From positions 44,932-108,931 of the forward strand of contig CAWELU010000041.1 of assembly GCA_963809965.1 (NCBI GenBank): DNA of 64,000 nucleotides, read 5' to 3'. A program made the translations under genes and the position numbers. The notes under the pieces are model-generated. The model saw only the letters and a program-made list of their open reading frames with translations, ran no database searches and was not told where the DNA came from. The DNA comes from CAIWHR01 sp963809965 (GTDB taxonomy: Bacteria > Pseudomonadota > Gammaproteobacteria > Burkholderiales > Casimicrobiaceae). Numbering within the stretch: position 1 is the first letter of the stretch; each line of letters opens with the position of its first letter. This document shows, piece by piece, positions 9,266 to 18,446 of the stretch.

Positions 9266-9320
9266 CCACCACGCTTGCGGCCAGGGCCGCAGCGCGATTC
9301 GCGACTTGGGGCGGCCCGGC
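9266..9320. repeat. Dispersed GC-rich palindromic repeat, partial copy C
   Basis: The segment 9269-9296 (CCACGCTTGCGGCC, two variable bases, GGCCGCAGCGCG) matches 48980-49007 on the opposite strand with two mismatches. It is followed by a CTTGGGGCGGCCCGGCG tail. It fills the short gap between arnT and the SMR gene. The core TGCGGCC...GGCCGCA is itself palindromic. Confidence 0.65.
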
Positions 9321-9325
9321 GTCGC

Positions 9326-11005
9326 TCATCGCCGGCTCACCACGACGCGGCGCGTGTCGCGTGCGAGCACGCGCATCGGAACGCCATCGGCCGCGAGCCT
9401 CGTATGCAGTTCGGGCGGCAGGAGCGCGTAACCCTCGGCCAGTCCCTGCCACGTTGCGATCCATACGGCGAGAGTGGGAATCTGCCTCCCCGGCTCGGCG
9501 TCGATTCCGGGGCCGAGCTCGTCCCGAAACGCGACCGGCGTCGTCGTGCGGCCTAGATAGAACGGAGCCGTCTGGTCGTACATTTGAACCTGGTAGAACG
9601 GCGCATCGGCGGCAAGTGGCGCGGATGCCCGCGCGGAGCCGAGGATAGCCGAAGTCGACCGGGTCGCGCTGAACGCGTCGAACCCGGCAACCGCGACCTG
9701 GAGGCCACCGAGCATCGACAGCGCGAGCGCCGCCACCCCCCAGAATCGCAACGCGCGGTGAAACGCGAACGCGGCCACGACGCTGCCGCCGGCCACGACG
9801 GCCACGGCGGCCTTGAGCCACGGCCCGAACGCAACCAGCGTCCCGACGGGCTGCCGCTCGCTTCCAAGGCGCGCGACGACCTGTTCGTACCCGAGCAGCA
9901 GCGCCAACGCGAGTGCCACCACCAACACTGCGCCTGGCAGCGTCAGGCGAAAGAGCGTGCGGTCGTCCAGCGCAAGCAGGAGAACGCCGGTGACGAGCGC
10001 CAATGGCGCGAACATCGGGAGGATGTACGACGGGAGCTTCGAACCCGACGCGCTGAAGAACAGGAACACGAACGCCGCCCACACGAGGGCGAACCGTTGC
10101 CACGAAAAGCCGAGCGCGTTGGGCAAGCCTTCGCGCCACGCCCGCCGGACTCCGTAGGCGAGAACCGGGAGCCAGGGCAGGCTACCCGCCAGCACCAGCG
10201 GTACGAAGTAGTACCACTCGCCGGTTCGGCGATGCTCCGTGGTGAGGAATCGCTGCAGGTGCTCGTGGACGAAAAAGAAATGCAGAAACTCGTCGTTCGC
10301 GGCCGATACCGCGACCAACCACGGCGCGGTCAATGCGAGATACAGCGCGATCCCGGAGACGGGGTGCAACCGTCGCCATACCGCGTAGTCGCGCGTGATC
10401 GCGGTATAGCCGACGAGCGAACCGCCCGCGAGTACGAGGCCGACCGGGCCTTTCGACAGCGAGGCGCCCGCGAGCGCCGCCCACGCAAGCCACATCCACG
10501 CCCGGCGCGAGCGGTCGTTCGTCTCGGACCGCTGCGCGATCAGGAACGCACCGAAGGCGGTTGCGAGCCAGAACGACAGTCCGGAATCGAGCGTCACGAT
10601 CTGGGCAAGCCCGGCATGCCACAACGTTCCCGCCAGCGCGAGCCCCGCGAACGCACCCAGCGTCGCGCCGCCCAGGGCGTATCCGGTGCGCGCGATCGCC
10701 AGCACCGCCAGGAAGCCGGCCAGCGCCGGCCACAGTCGTGCCGTCCACTCGCTCACGCCGAACGTGCGATAGGCGGCGGCAGTGACCCAGTATTGCAGCG
10801 GCGGCTTCTCGAAATACTTCACCCCGCTGATGCGTGGCGTGACCCAATCGCCGGACTCGGCCATCTCACGGGCAATCTCGGCATACCGGCCCTCGTCCGG
10901 ATGCACGAGCCGTCGCGTGTCCAGGTTGACGAACCACAGGACCGCGATCACCGCGAAGATCGCCCACAGAACTGGGGTCGGCGGCAGGGTCGAGGCGGGA
11001 GACAT
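9326..11005 (-). CDS. arnT: Lipid A L-Ara4N transferase (ArnT/PMT family glycosyltransferase)
   Basis: A GT83/PMT-family membrane glycosyltransferase of about 559 residues that transfers L-Ara4N from undecaprenyl phosphate to lipid A at the periplasmic face. The first periplasmic loop carries the family motif HPDEGRYAEIAREM, with the catalytic acidic residue, followed by GVKYFEKPPLQYW. About twelve hydrophobic helices follow and a soluble C-terminal domain ends the protein. I take the internal Met (MSPASTLPPTP) near 11005 rather than the longer reading from 11206, whose extra 67 residues are not membrane-like. First gene of the arn operon; neither ugd nor pmrAB is in the window. Confidence 0.87.
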   Translation of the reverse strand: MSPASTLPPTPVLWAIFAVIAVLWFVNLDTRRLVHPDEGRYAEIAREMAESGDWVTPRISGVKYFEKPPLQYWVTAAAYRTFGVSEWTARLWPALAGFLAVLAIARTGYALGGATLGAFAGLALAGTLWHAGLAQIVTLDSGLSFWLATAFGAFLIAQRSETNDRSRRAWMWLAWAALAGASLSKGPVGLVLAGGSLVGYTAITRDYAVWRRLHPVSGIALYLALTAPWLVAVSAANDEFLHFFFVHEHLQRFLTTEHRRTGEWYYFVPLVLAGSLPWLPVLAYGVRRAWREGLPNALGFSWQRFALVWAAFVFLFFSASGSKLPSYILPMFAPLALVTGVLLLALDDRTLFRLTLPGAVLVVALALALLLGYEQVVARLGSERQPVGTLVAFGPWLKAAVAVVAGGSVVAAFAFHRALRFWGVAALALSMLGGLQVAVAGFDAFSATRSTSAILGSARASAPLAADAPFYQVQMYDQTAPFYLGRTTTPVAFRDELGPGIDAEPGRQIPTLAVWIATWQGLAEGYALLPPELHTRLAADGVPMRVLARDTRRVVVSRR

Positions 11006-11190
11006 CGGGGAGGAGGCGGGGACGGTGCGCTCTCGTCGCGCCCCGGTGTCGGCGCGGTGCGCGCGGCGAAGCCGTAATTCTACCGTGTCGCCCGGCGATT
11101 CCCGGCCGCACGTCGCGGATGTGGCGAGCCGTCGGTCGCCCGCGGTCGTGCTACGCTTCGGGCCTTTCGCACGCGAATTTCCCGCATGCG

Positions 11191-11706
11191 ATGCCGACGA
11201 CCCCATCCAGGATCGAACTGCGCCCAGCCTGCCGCGACGATGTACCGGCGATCAAGGAGCTCGCCCACGTCATCTGGCACGCGCACTATCCCGGCATCAT
11301 CACGGTAGCGCAGATCGATTACATGCTCGAGCGGGGCTATTCGACTGCGGCGCTCGTCGAATTGCTCGACCGGTCCGACCGCGGGCTGCTGCTGGCGCTC
11401 GTGGACGGCGAGCCGGCGGGATTCGCGGCGTGGTATCTCACCACGCAATCGCACGAGGCGAAGCTCGACAAGCTCTACGTCCTGCCGACGCGGCAGCGGT
11501 CCGGGATAGGTGGTCGCCTTGTCGCGCGCGTCGCCGAGGATGCTCGCGGGACGGGGGCGAAGACACTGATCCTCAACGTGAACAAGCGCAACACCCGGGC
11601 CATCCGCGCCTACGAAAAGCACGGCTTCGGCATCCGGGAGGCGGTCGTCAACGACATCGGCGAGGGCTACGTGATGGACGATTTCGTCATGGCGAAGGCG
11701 CTTTGA
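11191..11706 (+). CDS. GNAT-family N-acetyltransferase
   Basis: A 171-residue acetyl-CoA-dependent acetyltransferase. The acetyl-CoA binding motif is LPTRQRSGIGGRLVARV, and the C-terminal NKRNTRAIRAYEKHGF is typical of the fold. The start at 11191 (MPTTPSRIELRPA) is preferred over a longer upstream reading because the GNAT domain begins immediately after it. It faces away from arnT and is followed 21 bp later by cysS. The substrate is unknown. Confidence 0.83.
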   Translation: MPTTPSRIELRPACRDDVPAIKELAHVIWHAHYPGIITVAQIDYMLERGYSTAALVELLDRSDRGLLLALVDGEPAGFAAWYLTTQSHEAKLDKLYVLPTRQRSGIGGRLVARVAEDARGTGAKTLILNVNKRNTRAIRAYEKHGFGIREAVVNDIGEGYVMDDFVMAKAL

Positions 11707-11727
11707 AGAGCAGGTTGCGCGTTATCC

Positions 11728-13125
11728 ATGCCCGATAAGCTCACGCTCTACGACAACTACTCGCGCACGCTGCGCGCGTTTGCGCCGCTCAATCCGCAAG
11801 GCGAGGTCGGCCTGTATACCTGCGGGCCGACGGTTTACGACTACCAGCACATCGGGAATTTCCGGACCTTCCTGTTCGAGGACGTGTTGAAGCGCGTGCT
11901 CGAATGGAACGGCTTTTCCGTCAGACACGTGATGAACATCACCGACGTCGGCCACCTCACCTCGGATGCCGATACGGGCGAGGACAAGATGGAGAAGGGG
12001 GCGCGCCGCACCGGCAGGACCGCGTGGGAGATCGCGCAGCTGTATACCGACGCGTTCCTGGTCGACATGAAGTTCCTCAACATCGAGGCCCCGACGGTGC
12101 TGTGTCGAGCCACCGACCACATCCGCGAGCAGATCGATTTCATCGCCGATATCGAGACCAACGGCTACACGTACCGGACCACGGACGGCATCTACTTCGA
12201 TACCGCGAAGCAGAAGGACTACGGCCACCTCGCGCGTCTGGACGTGAAGGGGCTGGAAGCGGGCAAGCGCGTCGAGCTCGGGGAAAAGCGGCATGCGACG
12301 GACTTCGCGCTGTGGAAATTCTCGCCGCCTGGCGAAAAGCGGCAGATGGAGTGGGACAGTCCCTGGGGCCGGGGCTTTCCGGGCTGGCACATCGAGTGCT
12401 CCGCGATGGCGCAGAAGTACCTGGGCGATTATTTCGACATCCATTGCGGCGGCGAGGATCACATTCCGGTCCACCACACGAACGAGATCGCGCAGACCGA
12501 GGCCCGCGTGGGAACGCGGCTGGCCAACTTCTGGATGCACGGCTATTTCCTGCTGCTCAACGATGCCAAGATGGCGAAATCCGCGGGCGAATTCCTGCGG
12601 CTCGCCTCGCTCGTCGAGCGCGGTTACGATCCGCTGGCGTATCGCTATCTGTGCCTGACGGCGCACTACCGCGGTCAGCTCAACTTCACGTGGGACGCGC
12701 TCGACGCTGCGGCGACGGCGCTCGACCGGATGCGCAATGGTGTGTACGCGCTGCGGAACGCCGGGACGGCACCGGCGGACGCCGATTGCGTCGAACGGTT
12801 CGGGAACGAGGTCAATGACGATCTCAACCTCCCGCGGGCACTCGCGGTCGCGTGGGAGGTGCTGCGCGGCAATCTCGCGTCGGGGGTGAAGCGTTCGACG
12901 TTGCTCGTGTTCGACCGGGTGCTCGGCCTTGGGCTCGCTAAGTGGGCTCCGAAGGAGGAGCAGGTTCCGGACGAAGTGAAGGTCAGGGCCGAGGCCCGGC
13001 TGGCCGCGCGCCGCGCGAAGAACTGGGCCGAAGCGGACCGGCTGCGCGCGGAGTTGCATAGAGCCGGATGGGAAATGGAAGACCGGGCCGACGGCTACGC
13101 GCTGAAGCGGCGACCGGGCCACTAG
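11728..13125 (+). CDS. cysS: Cysteinyl-tRNA synthetase
   Basis: A 465-residue class I aminoacyl-tRNA synthetase that charges tRNA-Cys. The HIGH motif is HIGN at 41-44, the KMSKS loop is KMAKS at 281-285, and zinc ligands include C32, the WHIECSAM cysteine and the DHIPVHHTNEIAQ histidines. Length is normal. The frame is intact, in contrast to several neighbours. Confidence 0.97.
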   Translation: MPDKLTLYDNYSRTLRAFAPLNPQGEVGLYTCGPTVYDYQHIGNFRTFLFEDVLKRVLEWNGFSVRHVMNITDVGHLTSDADTGEDKMEKGARRTGRTAWEIAQLYTDAFLVDMKFLNIEAPTVLCRATDHIREQIDFIADIETNGYTYRTTDGIYFDTAKQKDYGHLARLDVKGLEAGKRVELGEKRHATDFALWKFSPPGEKRQMEWDSPWGRGFPGWHIECSAMAQKYLGDYFDIHCGGEDHIPVHHTNEIAQTEARVGTRLANFWMHGYFLLLNDAKMAKSAGEFLRLASLVERGYDPLAYRYLCLTAHYRGQLNFTWDALDAAATALDRMRNGVYALRNAGTAPADADCVERFGNEVNDDLNLPRALAVAWEVLRGNLASGVKRSTLLVFDRVLGLGLAKWAPKEEQVPDEVKVRAEARLAARRAKNWAEADRLRAELHRAGWEMEDRADGYALKRRPGH

Positions 13126-13173
13126 ACTTCACCGTCGGTCCAAGCGACGGTCCGTACCACGGAGGCGCATCGG

Positions 13174-14187
13174 ATGAAGCTCGCCAGCTTGAGAAACGGC
13201 GCCCGTGACGGGCAGCTCGTCGTCGTCTCGCGCAACCTCGCGCATTGCGTCGCGGTGCCGGAGATCGCGTCCACGCTTCAGGCGGCGCTGGACGACTGGA
13301 ACGCGATCGTGCCCGCGCTCGCCGCCATTGCGGCGGAACTGAACGCCGGGCGCCTTGCCGACGCCAAGCCGTTTGATTCCGGAATGGCGATGGCGCCGTT
13401 GCCACGGGCTTACCAGTGGGTGGATGGTTCCGCTTACGTGAACCACGTCGAGCTTGTCCGGCGCGCGCGCGGCGCGACGATGCCTCCGGAGTTCTGGACC
13501 GACCCGTTGATGTACCAGGGTGCGTCCGACCACATGCTCGGTGCCTGCGACGACATCGTGCTCGCCGATGAGGCCTGGGGCATCGACTTCGAGGCCGAAG
13601 TCGCCGTCGTCACCGGCGACGTGCCGATGGGTACTGCGGCGCCGGCCGCCGGAGACTTCATCCGGCTGCTGATGCTGGTCAACGACGTGAGTCTGCGCAA
13701 TCTGATCCCCGCGGAGCTCGCAAAGGGCTTCGGCTTCTTCCAGTCGAAGCCGGCGAGTGGTTTTTCGCCGGTCGCGGTCACGCCCGACGAACTGGGGGAC
13801 GCGTGGCGCGACGGCAAGGTGCACCTGCCGCTGGTCTCGCACGTCAATGGGCAGCTCTTCGGTCGGCCGAACGCCGGTGTCGACATGACCTTCGATTTTG
13901 CGACGCTGATCGCCCATGTCGCGAAGACGCGCGAACTCGTGGCAGGCAGCATCATCGGGTCGGGCACGGTGTCCAACAAGGAAGCGGGCGGACCGGGGCG
14001 TCCCGCGGCGGTCGGTGGCGTCGGCTACTCGTGCATCGCCGAGCAACGTACCGTCGAGACACTGCTTGCCGGCCAGCCGTCGACGCCGTTCCTGCGCTTC
14101 GGCGATCGAGTGCGGATCGAAATGCATGACGCGACCGGGCGCTCGGTTTTCGGCGCGATCGACCAGAGGGTTCGATCGCCCGCCTGA
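13174..14187 (+). CDS. Fumarylacetoacetate hydrolase family protein
   Basis: A 337-residue FAH-fold protein. The catalytic domain includes MYQGASDHMLG, then FEAEVAVVTGDVPMGT with the metal-binding glutamates, GFGFFQSKPASGFSPVAVTPDELG, and the C-terminal GSGTVSNKEAGGPG. Family members hydrolyse C-C bonds of diketo acids in aromatic and tyrosine breakdown. With an N-terminal extension of about 80 residues it resembles the fumarylacetoacetase-like proteins of betaproteobacteria. No pathway partners are adjacent. Confidence 0.87.
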   Translation: MKLASLRNGARDGQLVVVSRNLAHCVAVPEIASTLQAALDDWNAIVPALAAIAAELNAGRLADAKPFDSGMAMAPLPRAYQWVDGSAYVNHVELVRRARGATMPPEFWTDPLMYQGASDHMLGACDDIVLADEAWGIDFEAEVAVVTGDVPMGTAAPAAGDFIRLLMLVNDVSLRNLIPAELAKGFGFFQSKPASGFSPVAVTPDELGDAWRDGKVHLPLVSHVNGQLFGRPNAGVDMTFDFATLIAHVAKTRELVAGSIIGSGTVSNKEAGGPGRPAAVGGVGYSCIAEQRTVETLLAGQPSTPFLRFGDRVRIEMHDATGRSVFGAIDQRVRSPA

Positions 14188-14411
14188 CGGCCGGACATGC
14201 CGTCGGGCCCTTGTGTCGCTAAAACCACGGTTCCGCCACGTGATGGGCGGGGCCGGGTGCAGGAAGAACTTGAGCAGGTCTTTGTCCTCGCCCAGGATTC
14301 AGCTTGCCAGGAGCGCCCAAGCGGGAAGTCGCATTCGAAGCAGCCGGATCGGCAAACCGGTTGTGCCGGCGAGCCCGCCGGGGTAGCATCCATGGCCATC
14401 AGGAGCCGACC

Positions 14412-14636
14412 ATGAACGCCTTTCGCAGCGAAGCCTCGATGTTTCGACCGCATTTAGTCGTCGCGGCGCTCGCCTTGACAGTGCTCACGCTCGCACTCGG
14501 TGTTGTGGCTCCCGCCCATCTCGCACCCGCTGGCCAGTCCACCGACGTGCTGCTGGCGTCGAAGTCCGGGGTGCCAAAGGCGACCGAAGTGCTCATCAGC
14601 CCCGCTCGCATCGACGTCGTCGGACGGCGGGCGTAA
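14412..14636 (+). CDS. Small putative exported protein
   Basis: A 74-residue ORF with a hydrophobic segment near residues 14-35 (VVAALALTVLTLALGVV) that reads as a signal peptide or anchor, followed by a short polar tail ending IDVVGRRA. It resembles the short exported proteins of unknown function common in betaproteobacteria, but I recognise no domain. It sits alone between the FAH gene and the converging anti-sigma-like gene. Confidence 0.45.
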   Translation: MNAFRSEASMFRPHLVVAALALTVLTLALGVVAPAHLAPAGQSTDVLLASKSGVPKATEVLISPARIDVVGRRA

Positions 14637-14728
14637 GCAACGGCTTTCGAGCAGATTCGGGACCCCCGCCCGGACGCGGGCGGCGGACGCAAGCTTGGCC
14701 GCAGCCTCTGGCAGCGGCGCCTTCGTGG

Positions 14729-15262
14729 TCAATAGAGCTTCTGCACCGCACCTGTATAGATGAGCGGGCCGGTGGGTTTGCCGTGCGGCGCACCGGCGGT
14801 GGGCTCGAGGCTCACCGCCAGCTTCGGGATGTGCTGAAATGTGATCCCGGCGGGCGCTCCCAGCGCGATCCGGGCGAGCCCCGACGCCGGGACGAGGCCG
14901 AGCGAACGTGCTTCCTTACCCTCGGGCAGCGCCCATAACTCGAGTGCGTAACCCGGGCGCGGGACGACTTGCTCGAGCACCTTCACAGTTAGAAAGCGAT
15001 CGCTGCGGTCGACGGAGGCGATGAGCGCGGGTTGCGCGTCCTCCGCCCCCAGCGAGACGACGATTCGCTCGTCCGGCCGATCGGACCGCGGCGCAAGCAT
15101 GGTCCAGCCGAGGGCGAAGGCGAGCGCGAATCCCGCGAACGCCAGCGCCCGCCAAAGATTCAATCGGGCCCACCACGGCGTCGGGCGGCGAGGTGGTCCG
15201 TCGGACCGCAAGTCGGATTGGGGACTCGTCTCCCGGGGCGTCGCAGGCGGAACGGAGGTCAC
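14729..15262 (-). CDS. Anti-sigma-K factor RskA-like membrane protein lacking the zinc-finger half
   Basis: A 177-residue protein with one membrane helix near residues 32-52 (LWRALAFAGFALAFALGW) and an extracytoplasmic domain (ALIASVDRSDRFLTVKVLEQ...GYALELWALPEGKEARSLG) that matches the RskA domain of anti-sigma factors. The N-terminal sigma-binding domain with its His/Cys motif is absent. The GTG start at 15262 overlaps the adenosyltransferase stop (GTGA), so expression is probably coupled. No sigma factor gene is adjacent, so a regulatory role is uncertain. Confidence 0.7.
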   Translation of the reverse strand: MTSVPPATPRETSPQSDLRSDGPPRRPTPWWARLNLWRALAFAGFALAFALGWTMLAPRSDRPDERIVVSLGAEDAQPALIASVDRSDRFLTVKVLEQVVPRPGYALELWALPEGKEARSLGLVPASGLARIALGAPAGITFQHIPKLAVSLEPTAGAPHGKPTGPLIYTGAVQKLY

Positions 15263-15819
15263 GGCGCACCGGCGGGGCGGTTCTTGCGCCACAAGACGTC
15301 GCCGCGGCCGGCGGCCCGGTTCAGTACGCGGGTGAGCACGAACAGGAGGTCCGAGAGCCGGTTGAGATAGCGGCGCGTCGGATCGCTCACCGGATCGAGC
15401 GTTCCCAGCCGCACGACGGCGCGCTCGGCACGGCGGCACACGGTACGCGCCACATGCGCGAGCGCCGCGGCCCGTACGCCGCCGGGCAGGATGAATTCCT
15501 TGAGCGGCCCGAGGTCGGCGTTGAAGTGCTCCACCGCCTGTTCGAGTCGGGCGACGTGCTCGTCGGTCACCGCCGAGTAGCCGGGTATCGACAGCTCGCC
15601 GCCCAAGTCGAACAGATCGTGCTGGGCGCTCGTGAGACACGCGGCAACCGCCTCCGGCAACGACTCGGTCAGCAGCAGTCCCAAGACCGCATTGAGCTCG
15701 TCGACCTCGCCGATCGCCGCGATGCGCGCCGAGTCCTTGGTCACGCGCGAGCCGTCGCCGAGGCCGGTGGTGCCGGCATCGCCGGTGCGGGTGACGATCT
15801 TGGATAGTCGATGGCCCAT
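15259..15819 (-). CDS. Cob(I)yrinic acid a,c-diamide/cobalamin adenosyltransferase, PduO type
   Basis: A 186-residue PduO-type ATP:cob(I)alamin adenosyltransferase, making adenosylcobalamin. Signature segments are TRTGDAGTTGLGDGSRV near the N-terminus (ATP binding) and RRAERAVVRLG...YLNRLSDLLFVLTRVLNR near the C-terminus. The start at 15819 (MGHRLSKIV) was chosen because homologues begin at this point. Followed with a 4-bp overlap by the RskA-like gene; divergent from the acyl-CoA synthetase gene. Confidence 0.92.
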   Translation of the reverse strand: MGHRLSKIVTRTGDAGTTGLGDGSRVTKDSARIAAIGEVDELNAVLGLLLTESLPEAVAACLTSAQHDLFDLGGELSIPGYSAVTDEHVARLEQAVEHFNADLGPLKEFILPGGVRAAALAHVARTVCRRAERAVVRLGTLDPVSDPTRRYLNRLSDLLFVLTRVLNRAAGRGDVLWRKNRPAGAP

Positions 15820-15957
15820 GGTCCTGGTTCGCGGTCGCGGTCGCGGGGCAGCATACGAGAACGCCAACCCCAGGGCAAGTCTCGGAAATGCGCCGGCGCA
15901 GTATGATTGCACTTCCGCGGCGTTCCTTCCGCCGGCAAGACGACCCTCCTGCCCGCC

Positions 15958-17599
15958 ATGACCCGATCCAATCCCTACGAGCGCGATCTCGACCGCAATG
16001 CCGCGAACTACACGCCATTGACGCCGCTGTCGCTCATCGCGCGCACGGCGTACACGTACCCGCGCCATCTCGCCGTCGTGCATGGCGATCGGCGGTACAC
16101 GTGGGCGGAAACCTACGCGCGATGCCGCCAGCTCGCGTCCGCGTTGGCGAGCGCGGGCATCGGGGTCGGCGACACGGTCGCCTTGATGGCTGCCAACACG
16201 CCCGAAATGTACGAAGCCCACTTCGGCGTGCCGATGACGGGCGGCGTCCTCAACACGCTCAACACCCGGCTCGACGCCGAAGCGATCGCGTTCATGCTGC
16301 AGCATGGCGAAGCCAAGGTGCTGATCACCGACACGGAATTCGCGCCGACGATCGAAAAGGCGCTCGCGGGCCTCGATGCGAAGCCGCTGGTCATCGACAT
16401 CGTGGATCCGCTCGGGCCGGGCGGCAAGCGGCTCGGGGTCGAACGACTACGAAGCTTTCATTCGAAGCGGCAACCCGGAGTTCGCGTGGCAGCACCCGGC
16501 GGACGAATGGAATGCGATCTCGCTCAACTACACCTCGGGCACGACCGGCAATCCGAAAGGCGTCGTCTACCATCACCGCGGCGCGTATCTCAACGCGCTG
16601 TCGAACATCATCGACTGGGGCATGCCGCGGCACGCGGTGTACCTGTGGACACTGCCGATGTTTCACTGCAACGGGTGGTGCTTCCCGTGGACGATGGCCG
16701 CCAACGCCGGCGTCAACGTGTGCCTGCGCAAGGTCGAGGCACAGGCGATCTTCGACGCGATTCGCACCCACAAGGTGACGCACTACTGCGGCGCGCCGAT
16801 CGTGCACCTGACGCTCATCAACGCGCCGGCCGAGATGAAGCGGGACATCGACCACGTCGTCCACTGTCTCGTCGCGGGCGCAGCACCGCCCGCCGCGGTG
16901 ATCGAAGGCATGGAGCGGATGAAATTCAACATCACCCACGTCTACGGTCTGACCGAGACCTACGGTCCGGCCGCGGTGTGCGCGAAGCACGATGCTTGGG
17001 ATGCGCTCGACATCGGCGCGCGCACGGAGCGCAACGGCCGGCAAGGGGTCCGCTACACGGCCGAGGAGGGGATGACCGTGATGGACCCGCAAACGATGGC
17101 CGAGGTGCCGTGGGACGGCGCGACGATGGGCGAGATCATGTTCCGCGGCAACATCACGATGAAGGGCTACCTCAAGAATCCGGTAGCGACTGCGGAGGCC
17201 TTCGCCGGCGGCTGGTTCCACTCCGGCGATCTCGCCGTCATGCAGGACGACGGCTACGTCAAGATCAAGGATCGCTCCAAGGACGTCATCATCTCCGGCG
17301 GGGAAAACATCAGCTCGCTCGAAGTGGAAGACGTGCTGTATCGGCATCCGGCGGTCCTGGCGGCGGCGGTCGTCGCGCAGCCCGATCCGAAATGGGGCGA
17401 GACGCCGTGCGCATTCGTCGAGCTCAAGCCCGGTGCAGCGACGACCGAGGCCGAGATCATCGAGCACTGCCGGGAGCATCTCGCGCGCTTCAAGGCGCCC
17501 AAGCGCGTGATCTTCGGCGAGTTGCCGAAGACGTCGACCGGCAAGATCCAGAAGTTCGTGCTGCGCGAGAAGGCGAAGTCCGCGAGCGCGATCGAGTAG
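15958..17599 (+). CDS. Acyl-CoA synthetase, AMP-forming (one apparent insertion)
   Basis: An ANL-superfamily acyl-CoA ligase of about 546 residues that activates a fatty or organic acid through an acyl-AMP intermediate. Motifs are YTSGTTGNPKG (P-loop), HVYGLTETYGP (adenine site), GGWFHSGDLAV and the catalytic lysine in PKTSTGKIQKFVLR. The segment RDLDRNAANYTPLTPLS at the start is typical of a proteobacterial group that includes the DmdB-like enzymes. An extra G in the GGGG run near 16434 breaks the frame; the continuation is SNDYEAFIRSGNPEFAW. It is followed by enoyl-CoA hydratase, suggesting beta-oxidation. Substrate is not known. Confidence 0.87.
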
Positions 17600-17614
17600 A
17601 CCAGGGAGGATTTC

Positions 17615-18430
17615 ATGAACGCACCCGATCAACAGGCCTTGGCTGCGCGCGTCGAGCCAGCGCCCGTGCTGTTGCGCACCGACGAAGGCGGCGTCGCCCG
17701 ACTGACCATGAACCGTCCGCGCCAGTTCAATGCGATCTCGCACGACATGCTCGTCGCGCTCCAGGCGCAGCTCGATGCCATTGCCGTCGATCCGTCGGTT
17801 CGCGCCGTGGTCATCGCTGGCGCCGGCAGCGCGTTTTCCGGCGGACACGACTTGAAGGAGATGATGGCGAACCGCACCGAGGCGTTCGTCGGTGATCTGT
17901 TCGAGCGCTGCAGCCGCGTGATGCTGACGATGCAGTCGCTGCCGCAGCCGGTCGTCGCGCGCGTCCACGGCATCGCCACCGCGGCGGGCTGCCAGGTCGT
18001 CGCCGCGTGCGATCTGGCCGTCGCGTCCACCGATGCGCGATTCGCGACCTCCGGAATCAACTTCGGCTTGTTCTGCGCGACACCGGGGGTTCCGGTGTCC
18101 CGCAATGTTTCGCGCAAGCGGGCCTTCGAGATGCTGTTCACCGGGGAGTTCATCGACGCGGCAACCGCGCTCGACTGGGGGCTCGTCAACCGCGTCGTGC
18201 CGCCGACCGAGCTCGACGCGGAGCTCGCGCGCCTGATCGGTTTGATCGTTTCGAAGCCGCGGGCGGTCTGCGCGGCCGGCAAGGCGCTGTTCTACGAGCA
18301 GCTCGAGGCGCGGCTCCCGCAGGCCTATGCGGCCGCGAGCCGGGCGATTACCTGCAACATGCTGGGCGACGACGCCGCCGAGGGCGTGCGCGCGTTCATC
18401 GAGAAGCGCGCGCCGCGCTGGGACGTCTGA
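17615..18430 (+). CDS. Enoyl-CoA hydratase/isomerase family protein
   Basis: A 271-residue crotonase-fold protein, 15 bp after the acyl-CoA synthetase. The oxyanion-hole segments are GAGSAFSGGHDLKEM and VHGIATAAGCQVVAACD. The second segment does not place a glutamate where the classical hydratase E144 lies, so the exact reaction may differ from 2-enoyl-CoA hydration, as in ECHDC3-like members. Together the two genes look like a fatty or aromatic acid degradation pair. Confidence 0.85.
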   Translation: MNAPDQQALAARVEPAPVLLRTDEGGVARLTMNRPRQFNAISHDMLVALQAQLDAIAVDPSVRAVVIAGAGSAFSGGHDLKEMMANRTEAFVGDLFERCSRVMLTMQSLPQPVVARVHGIATAAGCQVVAACDLAVASTDARFATSGINFGLFCATPGVPVSRNVSRKRAFEMLFTGEFIDAATALDWGLVNRVVPPTELDAELARLIGLIVSKPRAVCAAGKALFYEQLEARLPQAYAAASRAITCNMLGDDAAEGVRAFIEKRAPRWDV

Positions 18431-18446
18431 CTCGCGACGCCGTCCA

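Noticed and set aside
11191..11706. Calling this gene RimI
   Set aside because: It is a GNAT protein, but no sequence feature ties it to ribosomal protein S18, and there is no tsaB neighbour.
14729..15262. A complete sigma/anti-sigma pair
   Set aside because: No sigma factor gene lies on either side, and the anti-sigma N-terminal domain is absent.
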